From positions 310,001 to 374,000 of the forward strand of contig CDRNVI010000002.1 in assembly GCA_977017575.1 (NCBI GenBank): 64,000 nt of DNA. Reading direction: 5' to 3'. Positions 39,530-49,088 of this stretch are shown here, in pieces. Within the stretch, counting starts at the first letter, position 1; each line of letters begins with the position of its first letter. Below the pieces are notes generated by a model. The model was given only the letters and a program-made list of their open reading frames with translations, searched no databases and was not told the DNA's origin. The stretch comes from Paramoeba atlantica (taxonomy: Eukaryota; Discosea). A program made the position numbers and the translations under genes.

Positions 39530-41518
39530 TTATAGAATATCGTCTATAAGCGAGGTTGAATGATACGTCAATTCTTTCGGCTTGGTACTCTCCAGCAAGT
39601 GTGTTGGAAAAGAGGCAGAGGGCAGGCCGTCCTGAATTCCCTTATTCGGCTCCTCTTTAGAAGGAAAAGGTGGCATTGCTTGTAGAATAAGCGGCAGTGA
39701 ATTGTGACGGCAAAGAACAGCGCACTCATGGGCTCTCTGTTGCACCTCCGGACTCGCATCCCCGCGGGCCGCGTAAAAAAAGGTCTCAAGACTATGTCGA
39801 AGTTCGGGATCGGGGAACATGAGGTAAAATTTAAGCAAGCAGCTGAGCACTCGGCTCCGTAAACGAGGTGTCGCGTCGGGGTACACCAAGTACAGTTTTC
39901 GAACCTGATCCTGAACAGTAAATTTCAGTGGAGTCGATGCCAGTTTTCCATACTCGCCCAGAACAAACGCACAAAGCGAAATCAATGCCTCAGGAGGTGG
40001 GCTCGATGCCTCAATTTGCGACAAGCTTTCCAGAGCCATCTCCACGGCACATTTTCGCATAGTACCCTCTCGTGTGAGAACGCGGCAGAAGTGTTCCCAC
40101 ACCTCCTGGCTGTTGCTTCCTAACGTGTGCACGACGTGAAACACAATGTTCACGTACCAATTCGGATCTGCCCGGTGTTTATCAATAATCGGTAGGATCG
40201 CGTGGATCGCACATTTTTGTAAATCATCGGATGCGCTAGTCTGTGCCACGTCTAACAACTCCCCGACAATCTCAGGGGCGTTTCCTACATTACACACCGC
40301 GGGAAGTGCCTCCATAGCTCGGCGCAGGACGAAACTGTCAGTGTCCTTTAGCCCAGCTAAAATCGCACTTTGGTACGACGAAAGGGCATGAAACGGATCC
40401 CCAGTTCGACACTCTGCGAAACGGGTTAACAGCCCAAACCCAAGAGTGCGTAGATTCGCATCTTTGGTGTGGGACGAACGGAGAAACCGACCCAGAAGCC
40501 CCCCAACGGCTTTGATCAGATCGGGATTGCTGTCCTGGTGAATGACGACTCGAATGGCCTCGATCACTACGCTGTTCATCGCGTTAGCTCGATTTGAGGA
40601 CCCACGTGAGGAACTTTTCCCTGCTCGATTCTCGATAAAAAGTTTGTTTCCGGCCTGGAGAATTCGTGCGAGTAACGCATCAATTTTTCCTTCCATATTC
40701 ACATCCGAACCCGGCGGGAGTTTGGCCAACACACGCAGTGCTCGAACTTGCAGCCAGGGAGCGGGAATACCGAAGTACGTGTAGTCCGGCTCAGACTCTT
40801 GTTTCAGTATAATACGTTCTAATACAGCATAAATCTCTCTTCGGGTGGCAGCAGTAAGCTCACCGTGCTCCGCAGATGAGCTCCCTGAGGTGTAAAGTTC
40901 CTCAAATAATGCAAAGCAGGCGTTCAACACACCATAGCCTCCATTTTCGGGAAGTGGTATCAAACTCTGCGCTACGGGAAGCAGATCTACATGTCGGGGA
41001 TCGCGCCGGTGAAACCCAACAAACGTTAGGATCGCTTTTTTCCGCGAACCCGATGACGTATTGATTGAGGTTGCCAGCCGTGCGATGTCATGGGAGAGAG
41101 CATCCAGGAAATCTGGACAGGGGAGATTGGCAGCAGCTGTGAGGGCTACACACTCAAAAGGCTCCTTGCCGGAGTTCAGGTCATTTCGAAGCTGATTCAC
41201 CAACAGAGTGAGCATGTCATCTTTTTCAGTTAGAAGAAGACTACAGGCGAGGTACCCGACGTACTTGGCATGAGGCTGGGTGCTACAGATCAGACGAATG
41301 GCCTCAATGTGTCCAAACTCAACATCGTACCCCATCATGGAGATGTAAAGCAGTTTACATACACATTTCTTGCGCTCATACTCGGTGAGTTGGGTTCCTT
41401 TTTGGAAGCGGGAGCGAATTTTGGCTAATTCTTGTTCCACGCGGTTTTTCTCTCCCGTCTCGTTTCCGGCCAGTCGCCGGACGTCCGCAATGAACGCTGA
41501 CAAACCACGCATATCCAT
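39530..41518 (-). CDS. AP2A: AP-2 complex alpha-adaptin, trunk only
   Basis: Alpha-adaptin is a large subunit of the clathrin adaptor at the plasma membrane. MRGLSAFIADVRRL, ELAKIRSRFQK, KKCVCKLLYISMMGYDVEFGH and EAIRLICSTQ match the alpha-adaptin N-terminus, so I place the start at Met52 of the longer ORF (ORF begins 41671); the upstream 51 codons are probably leader. The product of 662 residues covers the helical trunk and stops at a short Ser/Lys tail (SLIDDIL). The hinge and appendage (ear) domain, about 250-300 residues in typical alpha-adaptins, is absent. Loss of the ear would remove accessory-protein binding. No frameshifted ear is seen downstream. Confidence 0.88.
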   Translation of the reverse strand: MDMRGLSAFIADVRRLAGNETGEKNRVEQELAKIRSRFQKGTQLTEYERKKCVCKLLYISMMGYDVEFGHIEAIRLICSTQPHAKYVGYLACSLLLTEKDDMLTLLVNQLRNDLNSGKEPFECVALTAAANLPCPDFLDALSHDIARLATSINTSSGSRKKAILTFVGFHRRDPRHVDLLPVAQSLIPLPENGGYGVLNACFALFEELYTSGSSSAEHGELTAATRREIYAVLERIILKQESEPDYTYFGIPAPWLQVRALRVLAKLPPGSDVNMEGKIDALLARILQAGNKLFIENRAGKSSSRGSSNRANAMNSVVIEAIRVVIHQDSNPDLIKAVGGLLGRFLRSSHTKDANLRTLGFGLLTRFAECRTGDPFHALSSYQSAILAGLKDTDSFVLRRAMEALPAVCNVGNAPEIVGELLDVAQTSASDDLQKCAIHAILPIIDKHRADPNWYVNIVFHVVHTLGSNSQEVWEHFCRVLTREGTMRKCAVEMALESLSQIEASSPPPEALISLCAFVLGEYGKLASTPLKFTVQDQVRKLYLVYPDATPRLRSRVLSCLLKFYLMFPDPELRHSLETFFYAARGDASPEVQQRAHECAVLCRHNSLPLILQAMPPFPSKEEPNKGIQDGLPSASFPTHLLESTKPKELTYHSTSLIDDIL

Positions 41519-41743
41519 TTTATGGCAGTGTGTAAGGAGTGAGTAAGTGTAAGAAAAAGACTCTAAATGCAATGTAGAATATTTTAGCGAAGAGAGGATA
41601 TGTGGGTAAGAGAGCAATTTTGCTTTCGATAAGATATACCCTGCCATACATTGGGCATTCAGAACATTCAAGGGCGGTTAAAAAACAATTTTTCTTGATT
41701 CATAAAGGGAAAGAACAAAAGAAATTTACTTTACTTCAGAAGA

Positions 41744-42889
41744 TTACTCATTATTGCATGTAGATTGATTTACTAATTGGTTGATATGATTCGACAAGGC
41801 AAGTAATTCATTGATTTCCAGATGAGAGGCACAACTTCTCAACCGTTCAAAATTGCAAACCATTCTCCTGCTGCGCACGTACTTGACGTAGTAAAAATAC
41901 GTGAAGGCACCCATGAGAAGCTGGCAGTCCATCCTATCCGTCATTCCTCCATGTCCTGGGATAAGATCACTAAAATCTTTTAGTTTGAAAGCACGTTTGA
42001 AACCACTGGCAAAAAACCCTGCGGCAGGCGCGATCAAGGACGCAAAAGCTGCTAAACTTAGTGCATGCAGCTGCACGGGGCGAAACGTGAAAACACTTTC
42101 GCCTCCCCCACAGCCAAGGAATAACTTAGCGAAAAACTGAAGCATACGGTGCTCAATTATTATTTCTTGGGGTAGAAAAGTCAGCGGTATGTCGCTATAC
42201 ACAGGGCTACTAAAATCTTTAGTTTCGCATACGAGGGATGGAAATTGACTTAAAAAGTCAGAAAAGAACCATGCCCAAGCAATTGTGAATAAACAGGCTC
42301 CCGCGAAACCTTCGAGCGTTTTATTCGGAGATAAATGCGACAGTCGAGTTCTTCCGAATAGTTTTCCGCATACATACGCAAAAATATCATTCACAACCAC
42401 ACAGCTACAGGGAAGGATAAACCAAAACATCCCTTGTAGCATATTCGGTACCACGAGAGAACTCTGTACATTAATAAAGAGCAGAGTGACAGTGACCCAA
42501 GTAAGGTGTTCAAACTGTGAGCGGATGAGTCCTTTGCGAAGACTCACTACAAACATGAGAAACCCGATCAAGTATGTGACAAAAGTAAGAAAGTGAAAAT
42601 GCTCATAAAAATGTATCGCTTCCGGCCACGAGGCTACCAGTTGAGGTCGCAGATTCATTAACGTGAGAGAAACCGACGTGATGAGCAAAAGATAGTCCGG
42701 AAGAATGCGAAACAGCAGGACTTGGCTTGCGCGTTTCTGACTGTTACTGACGGCGGTAATTTCGTGAAACATGCGCAACTGGATGAGTAGAACGAAAATT
42801 ATGGTGGGAAGAGTCCCAAGATATAGGATAACGCCGAAACCTGCCACCATGAATATGGTGAGCAACAGCCTCTTCCAGAATTCGTGCAT
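41744..42889 (-). CDS. CDS1: Phosphatidate cytidylyltransferase (CDP-diacylglycerol synthase)
   Basis: 381 residues, eukaryotic type. Makes CDP-DAG from CTP and phosphatidic acid, the precursor for phosphatidylinositol and cardiolipin. About eight membrane segments are visible. FWFILPCSCVVVNDIFAYVC then GKLFGRTRLSHLSPNKTLEG is the conserved substrate region, and IPGHGGMTDRMDCQ near residue 315 is the C-terminal signature with the metal-binding Asp pair. The length is close to the family norm, slightly short at the N-terminus. Likely in the endoplasmic reticulum membrane. Confidence 0.93.
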   Translation of the reverse strand: MHEFWKRLLLTIFMVAGFGVILYLGTLPTIIFVLLIQLRMFHEITAVSNSQKRASQVLLFRILPDYLLLITSVSLTLMNLRPQLVASWPEAIHFYEHFHFLTFVTYLIGFLMFVVSLRKGLIRSQFEHLTWVTVTLLFINVQSSLVVPNMLQGMFWFILPCSCVVVNDIFAYVCGKLFGRTRLSHLSPNKTLEGFAGACLFTIAWAWFFSDFLSQFPSLVCETKDFSSPVYSDIPLTFLPQEIIIEHRMLQFFAKLFLGCGGGESVFTFRPVQLHALSLAAFASLIAPAAGFFASGFKRAFKLKDFSDLIPGHGGMTDRMDCQLLMGAFTYFYYVKYVRSRRMVCNFERLRSCASHLEINELLALSNHINQLVNQSTCNNE

Positions 42890-43409
42890 GGAAACAAACT
42901 GTTGGGCGAAACGTAATCAACGGCTCCTGTGACAAACAACGCGATAGATACAGAAGAGTATAGAATAGGAAATTTACTAAGCCATGATCCTCATTCGACT
43001 AATAACGCCAATACAAAACACAGAAATGTAGAAGAGTGTCGAATACTTCATTAAAATTGACGTCCAATATCCCTTGATTTTGAATATTTGCGGGACATTT
43101 ACTAAGTACGGGGAACGGCACCAAGCGTTCTCACAACGAAACAGTTTCTTATTTCTGTGTCTTATCTATGATGTCTCACGCTCCAGCGCTTTGCTAGTAC
43201 GTATGGCAAACAACTCTGGTCCCCAGTTTGACTCATTGCAGATGCTTTAAAGGAATGCTTTTGAGGGTTACCTTTTGCTAGTAACCTTTTGAGTAAGAAA
43301 TCATGGAATCAACTACTCCGTTGTTTGTCCGCCTTGTTGATCATGGTGAGCTGCTTTTATTCGGTTTGATCGCGTACTTCATCGTTTTACAGCAGGTAGT
43401 GTTGAAAAC
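42890..43409. other. Intergenic spacer
   Basis: No gene or repeat recognised. The plus-strand ORF 43303-43617 is mostly antisense to the CLC gene. Confidence 0.4.
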
Positions 43410-45677
43410 TCAGAGTGGTTCAGGTGACGATTCGCGTTCCATGTCCTCGATTTCCGCAGTGCCGACATCGGATATTAAAAGCGGATGCGAAGTCTCTTCT
43501 TCTCCACCGTTGCCCGAAGGTGGGGTTCCATCCGATTCCGGTTTGTGCATAAACTCTACAAGATCATTCTTCGTAACTATACCGAGTAGAGCGCCGTTCT
43601 TGGTTATCAACACATGATGTACTCCAAGTGAGACAAAAAGTTGCAACAAACGCGAAACTGAATTCTGATAGTGCAACACAAGAGGGGAGTAGTCCATAAA
43701 CTGTGCCAAATTCAACACCCCCGCCTCACTCGAATGCGTCAATCCCTCCTCACCTTCCTTAAAATTCACCACATGCGAAGAAACATCTCCCTCTGCACCC
43801 TTCCCAGCATTCTGCAATTCCCTCCCTAAGTCTCTTCGCGTGATATACCCCAAAAGCTGCCCCGTTGCCAAAACCACCGGATACCCCCGATAGTCACACC
43901 TCTGCACCACCCCCCGCAACTCCCCCACCGTCACCCCCCCCGCCCGCACCACACACATCTCCCGGCTTAGCAACCCCATCTGCCCCACGGTGGTGGGGCC
44001 CTCCACACTCGCGCCGGGGGGGAGAAACGGGTACCGCATCGCCGCGAACTGCTCCTCGTAGATCGACCCCACCCCGAGCCAGGCCCCGAACGCCTTGGCG
44101 GCCATAATCGCCACCGCGCACGGCACCAGGTACTCAAGCCCCCCGGTCATCTCGAACGCCACCACCACCAGGCTCACTGTCATCCGGGACACCCCCGCGA
44201 GCACGGCCAGGGACCCCACGAGCGCGTAGATCCCGGGGTGCACACACGCGACGCCGTGCTGGCAGGCCGCCGGGAGCACGGACTGCGGGAGGAGCGCGAC
44301 CTGGGCTTTTCGTAGCGCGATCCCCAGCGCTCTCCCCATCGCGCCCCCGATGAAGAGGGAGGGGACGAAGACCCCCGCGGGGAGGGGGGCGCCGTAGGTG
44401 AGGGCGGTGAGCAGGGTGGCGACGAGAGCGGTGAAGAGGAGTTGGAACAGCACGGCGCCCTCGTGGGGGTCGCAGAGGCCGTGGAGGTGGTGCCGGGAGC
44501 AGCCGTGGTAGGTCGCGGAGAGGAACTCGAGGGGGTTGCCCGTCATAAAGGGGTTGGAGAAGTTAAAGAGGGCGGTGAGGAGGGTGAGGAGGGCGACCTC
44601 GGTGGTGGGGTAGCGCCGGAGGGGGGTGGAGTGGCGGAAGGAGGTCCAGCGGAGGTTGAGGTAGGTGAGGGCGCTGCCGAGGGCACCCCCGAGGAGACCG
44701 AGGAGGAGGAAACCGGAGAGTTCGAACCAGTACCAGGCGTGGCGGTAGTCGACTTGGAACATGGTAAGCTTGCCGGTGTGGGTGGGGTCGATGCGTTGGA
44801 GGAGGATGGCGGCGGTGACACAGCAGATCAGGGCTTGGTGGAGAAGGCGGTGGGTGAAGAAATAGGAAATCTCCTCGATGCTGAAAATCACCCCACCGAT
44901 GGGAGCTCCGAAGGCTACACTGATGCCAGCACCCGCGGAGGCCGCAATGAGGTCACGGTATTTCGTCTCACTGTCGCGTACGGCGGGGAACAGTCGTGAG
45001 GTGACGTGACCCAAACAGCTGGCAATGTGAACAAAGGGACCTTCCTTGCCAATGCGCAGGCCGCTGCCTACGGAGAGGCAGAGCCCCAGAACCTTAACGA
45101 TCAGTGTACGCAACGATAACAGGTGTTTAATGTTGGTCCCGGAGACGATCATTTTGAGTTCTAAAATACCCCCGCCTGCGGCAAAAGGGGCGTACCATTG
45201 GACTAAAACAGAGCTCGACACGGCCATGACGACAGAGAGTAAGACGTAGATAAAACCTCGGAGTGCAAAATCTGAGGCGTGGTTGTGGTCCAACAGCGAG
45301 GCTTTTCCCCACGTTGCCCATTCCGCACATTCCGCGACGTGCTGACCGACATATCCCATACAGCACTCATTTCTGGGGAGCCAAAAGAAATCTTGGCAAA
45401 CACCGGTTTTCAGATCACCCAGCCAGCGACTCGTCACGTCCACGAAGGAAGCAACAACTCCGCACAAAACACCTGTTAGGATCAAGGTGAGCAAAAGTTG
45501 TGCGTGGTGTCCTGAAAGACCCCAAGGCAATCTTTTACTGGAATTACGGTCAGATGCAACGTGTCTTGTGCCCTCTAGTTCTCGGTGATGAACCCAATCC
45601 AAGTGGGTCCAGTTCTGCGGCATCCGTCCAGGGGTCCGCAGTATCCATGTTTTCAACGCATCGAGACTAAATACCAT
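43410..45677 (-). CDS. CLC-type chloride channel / proton-chloride exchanger with CBS pair
   Basis: 755 residues. About 17 membrane helices plus two C-terminal CBS domains (DYRGYPVVL..GQLLGYITRRDL and HHVLITKNGALLGIVTKNDL). Selectivity motifs: GKEGPFVH, with the gating glutamate, and GVFVPSLFIGGAMGR, which are intact. The first motif, normally GSGIPE, reads GGGILE, so the serine that coordinates the central chloride and the proline are changed. APIGGVIFSIEE carries the second glutamate typical of exchangers. These features favour an intracellular CLC exchanger (CLC-3/7 like). The N-terminal Trp/Arg-rich tail (MPQNWTHLDWVHHRELEG) resembles the DYNT(I/F)DW-type tail of that group. The central part is encoded in very GC-rich DNA. 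Confidence 0.92.
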   Translation of the reverse strand: MVFSLDALKTWILRTPGRMPQNWTHLDWVHHRELEGTRHVASDRNSSKRLPWGLSGHHAQLLLTLILTGVLCGVVASFVDVTSRWLGDLKTGVCQDFFWLPRNECCMGYVGQHVAECAEWATWGKASLLDHNHASDFALRGFIYVLLSVVMAVSSSVLVQWYAPFAAGGGILELKMIVSGTNIKHLLSLRTLIVKVLGLCLSVGSGLRIGKEGPFVHIASCLGHVTSRLFPAVRDSETKYRDLIAASAGAGISVAFGAPIGGVIFSIEEISYFFTHRLLHQALICCVTAAILLQRIDPTHTGKLTMFQVDYRHAWYWFELSGFLLLGLLGGALGSALTYLNLRWTSFRHSTPLRRYPTTEVALLTLLTALFNFSNPFMTGNPLEFLSATYHGCSRHHLHGLCDPHEGAVLFQLLFTALVATLLTALTYGAPLPAGVFVPSLFIGGAMGRALGIALRKAQVALLPQSVLPAACQHGVACVHPGIYALVGSLAVLAGVSRMTVSLVVVAFEMTGGLEYLVPCAVAIMAAKAFGAWLGVGSIYEEQFAAMRYPFLPPGASVEGPTTVGQMGLLSREMCVVRAGGVTVGELRGVVQRCDYRGYPVVLATGQLLGYITRRDLGRELQNAGKGAEGDVSSHVVNFKEGEEGLTHSSEAGVLNLAQFMDYSPLVLHYQNSVSRLLQLFVSLGVHHVLITKNGALLGIVTKNDLVEFMHKPESDGTPPSGNGGEEETSHPLLISDVGTAEIEDMERESSPEPL

Positions 45678-47280
45678 GGAGTGTCAAGGACGCAATAAGT
45701 AGCAAGGATGTAATAGATGGATACAACCGACAAAAGAAGCGACGCGATTCAGAAACGGTAGGTGTGCTCCGATTAAAATTTTAGAACATCTCACTCAATG
45801 CGCAATATCCTGGAGAATGAGCAAGTGCATCGTTGAAGCGCATAGGACGTCCCCGGCGTACAGAAAATGCAGAGAAGATCGTGTCATACGTTTTAAGTTT
45901 AATATTTGAAAAAATGATTGGAGCTTTGGTCTGCAGACTCTATTAGACTCTGACAATAGTTAAAAAGCGAAAAACTAATATGCTACAAAGAAATGTACTT
46001 CTCGACAGGTCATCCTCATTTTCCCTCTCTTTGTCTTTATTGTACTATCCCGTTCTCTGAGGAAAATTGCTTTTTGAAAATTGTTGGAAAATGAAGGATG
46101 ATAGAAAGAGTGGTTAAATATTTTCTGTCTTTTACGAAAAAAATGAATTTTTAGTTTTCAGTATGTTCTGAAATTTTGATAGCCCCGTGACTTTGTTCAT
46201 CAAGAAATTTCAGAAAGCAATCAGAAAAATGTGCAAAGTCAGGGGGTACATACAGTATGCAAAAAAACTGTTCACATGTTTGACACTTTTTTGTTGGTGG
46301 TGTTTCCCTGTGGCCAGGGGTCGTGTGCATTGAAGTAGTATATCAGAGTAGTGTACGCGTGGGTACTAGGTATATGTTGCCATAGAGCTTCCGACTCAAT
46401 CGGCTTTGTAACAAAAGTGTGATCGTATGCAAGTAAAGAAAAACATGTGAACAGTTTTTTTGCAATTTCGAGTTACGATTTTTTAGGCGAAAAATACAAT
46501 TTACTGATGCATAAAAACGGAGTATGTACCTTCAAATGAATACTAGCGGAACTCTTTCTTGTGCCTTGATTGATGTCTATATGCGCCTACGCATGTAGTC
46601 GACCAAGGAATGGCTTAACCTTGTGGTATTCTTGCTCATTCCTATTTGACCTGACTTTAGAGCTCCAGAACACCTGTGAATCGAGTTGCGCGACTTGCAA
46701 TTGTTCTTTTTGGATGTTCTCTGTATGTGTTCTGGGGCTCCGAGGTGCGCCTAATGGGCTGTACATTCTAAAATCGTGTAAATCTCATTAACAGAGAAGA
46801 TCTTCGTCAACTTGACGCGAACTCTCCTCCCCCGTTCATCTCTGGCGAATTCAGATCCCCATGTAATCCACTCATTTTGAGCGGCTAAGGGCATGTGTGG
46901 CATTATTCTTCATTATTAGCGTATGAAAAATCAACGAACAGTTCGGTATTCGTGGTCCTTTGAAGCAGGACAATCTTACTCGTACCATTGAGTGATATGC
47001 AGCACTATCAGGCCACCACACTCAATGGTACCTTGGGCAGTACACTCATCTAGACCTTTCGTTAAGAAAGGTTCGAATTCGTTAAGAATTCACGGCAAAG
47101 CCCCAAGTCAACCTTAAAAAATGTAAGTAGAAACTTGTAAAAAGTATGAACTTGTAAAAGTGTGAACTTTTAAAAACGTAAGCATGAACTGAAAAAGGAC
47201 TTTGATATATGAAAAAATACGATACTGATTTGATTTCAACCTTTTTAATGAGATATTACATCCCAGACGCGGGGTGGACA
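45678..47280. other. Intergenic region with one MITE
   Basis: 1.6 kb without a gene. It contains the MITE at 46258-46464. At 46570-46790 is a plus-strand ORF of no known family. At 47040-47100 there are short repeated words (TTCGTTAAGAAAGGTTCG, AATTCGTTAAGAATTC). Nothing else is recognised. Confidence 0.45.
46258..46464. mobile_element. MITE with 24-bp terminal inverted repeats
   Basis: TGCAAAAAAACTGTTCACAT at the left is matched by ATGTGAACAGTTTTTTTGCA at the right; the arms extend to 24 bases without mismatch. The 207-bp element has no ORF. Its left flank is AGTA; target duplication is not certain. Confidence 0.8.
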
Positions 47281-48419
47281 TTATGCTGAGAAAATTCTGG
47301 TGAACTTAAACATAAGCACGTCAAATCTATGTGTGTAATTGTACATGCCTGATAACTCCTCGTTACCTTCCAAGTTCAGTATACGTACGGACGACGGAAG
47401 CGTAGAAAATCCAAACGTGCCTGAAAATCTGTTCCATTCCAGCTGTTTTTTCATGCACTTATCGTGCAGAGATTTGCCTCACTACATGTCCTTACCCGCA
47501 TACGACGGGTGGATCACGTGAGGATTTGCCCTCGCTGGAAGAGAATGGGTGCAGAGAGCTGACGTCCCAGGTGCAGAGAGCTCGGTTGTCATGTGCAGGT
47601 GCAGAGAGCCGGTTGCGTAATCCCCATATTACAGTTTCGGGGGCAATCCGGGTGCAGAGAGCTGCGACAGAGCCGAGGTGCGGAGATCTGGGTGATCGCC
47701 AGGTGCGGAGAGCCGGAAGTCGTAGCGAAGAACACGTCTAGTGGTCCTCAAGGGAGGCCCCCGTGACGCATTGCCTCCTCGGAAAGGTAGGCACGAGAAA
47801 GAGAAGCCGAGAGAGGGAAGCACACTCACTCCAGGAGAGTGTCGGGGAGGGGTGAAGGATGAAAGGCGCGTCCCCTGCTTCAACAAAAAGAGAGACAGTC
47901 CCGACCTTAGTGCCGGCCGGCAACGGGCATATAATTACAGTAAGACTATGCCCGTTGCCGGGGAAAGAAAGGATGAACAAGCAAAGGATGATGCAGATTT
48001 TCCAGCGACCGTGGAAGCAACGCAGTCTCCAACTCACCGCGCAGCTCGTTCTTGGAAAGGTCCAACTTTATTAGTCCCTGAGGAAGACTCTCCAATTGAA
48101 GTTCCCAGGTCAGATAGTTACACTGAGTACGATGCCCTCCGCAGTCAAAAATAATCAAAGAAGCAGGGATATTTTCCCAATGCATCGGGCCGTGCAGCTC
48201 AAGAGCGTTCCATTGAATCGCAGTCACTTCGCCGGATGGGTCTAAATGTACACCAGGCCATTCGCTGGCTGGGATTTCGTCCCTCCATTGAATCGGAGTT
48301 TTTAGCAGATCTTTTACCATACGAAATAAGTAAAACTCTGGAGGTAGCGTTGCGCGTGAGACTTTCCCACAGAGTGAAGTTCGTGGTTCGTCCTCAGCGC
48401 AAGAGTACAGCAGAATCAT
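47281..48419 (-). pseudogene. Leucine-rich-repeat gene, family member 2, split by SINE-like R1
   Basis: The 5' part (48419 to about 47992) starts MILLYSCAEDEPRTSLCGKV, parallel to MLNLYCVDDGRDLRRGKVS of the LRR gene at 32996, and runs to LPQGLIKLDLSKNELRGEL and LPRSLENL. The 3' part (about 47453 to 47281) continues the LRR pattern with EWNRFSGTFGFSTLP and SSVRILNLEGNEELSG and ends in TAA. Between them lies R1 copy 2. As DNA the frame ends inside R1, so the protein would be truncated unless the insert is removed from the transcript. The insert's minus-strand ends do offer GT and AG, but I regard retroposition as the simpler reading. Confidence 0.75.
47454..47991 (-). mobile_element. SINE-like element R1, copy 2, inserted in an LRR gene
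   Basis: About 538 bp, highly similar to 18293-18857 from GTTCATCCTTTCTTTCCCCG (minus strand) to the A-rich end CATGAAAAAACA. A 15-bp-stem hairpin, CCGGCAACGGGCATA with TATGCCCGTTGCCGG, lies near the 5' end (47924-47961). Words CTCTGCACC/CTCCGCACC recur six or seven times. Compared with copy 1 about 30 bases are missing at the 5' end, typical of retroposed copies. The target duplication here is short or blurred. Confidence 0.7.
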
Positions 48420-49088
48420 AAAAAAATCTATGCGTTAATGAACGTGGTGATGGGAATAAAAATGTAACCGTTTATACGACGAGGTGGAACTCAAGCTGAG
48501 TCTAAAACAAATGTCAAAATACAAAATTCGGAAAAGGCTTACCAGCAATCGTATTACTTTCATCGAAGTAGGCTTTCTACAATAAAAATACTGCACAACA
48601 TAGGATCTAATTCCTAAACACAGTGGAGCGCTTCGCAACTATTTCCCATTTTATGACTATACGTTTTCCCCTTTTATGACTATATGTTTTAAGAATTACG
48701 TAACTGAGCTGGAAAGAAGCAAACAAATGAAAAGGGTTCACGATGTTAGCGCGTCGATCAAAATACTTCAGATTTGCTAGAAGAAAAATGGGGGAAACGA
48801 CTTTTTCAAATTCTTCGCATGTGTAAATATGAAATGAGAAACTGCATCAACGTAAAATGTGGCAACAAAATGTAATTTATGTTACAATAAGGGATCAACA
48901 TTTTCTTCATCCAAGGGGCAAATAGCCGATATTTAATCAAAACAATGCAAAACGCCAACATGACGAGCCAAACGGGGCAACTTCTGATCTCGTATAACAT
49001 TACCTACTACCTTGTAGTTTAACTAACATACCCAACTTACCTGAACTCATCTTTATAAAGAATAAAACTTCTATTTTTGTATCACGCC
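48420..49088. other. Intergenic spacer
   Basis: AT-rich; no gene or repeat recognised. A minus-strand ORF 48806-49000 (64 codons, hydrophobic) is of doubtful status. Confidence 0.4.

Noticed and set aside
41519-41671. 51-codon N-terminal extension of alpha-adaptin
   Set aside because: The family begins with the MRGLSAFI region; upstream codons lack conservation and are probably leader.
47030-47110. Possible tRNA-like B box GGTTCGAATTC
   Set aside because: No matching cloverleaf stems or A box could be found around it.
48806-49000. Small hydrophobic ORF (64 codons, minus strand)
   Set aside because: On the host strand and hydrophobic, but AT-rich, isolated and without motif; not enough to call.
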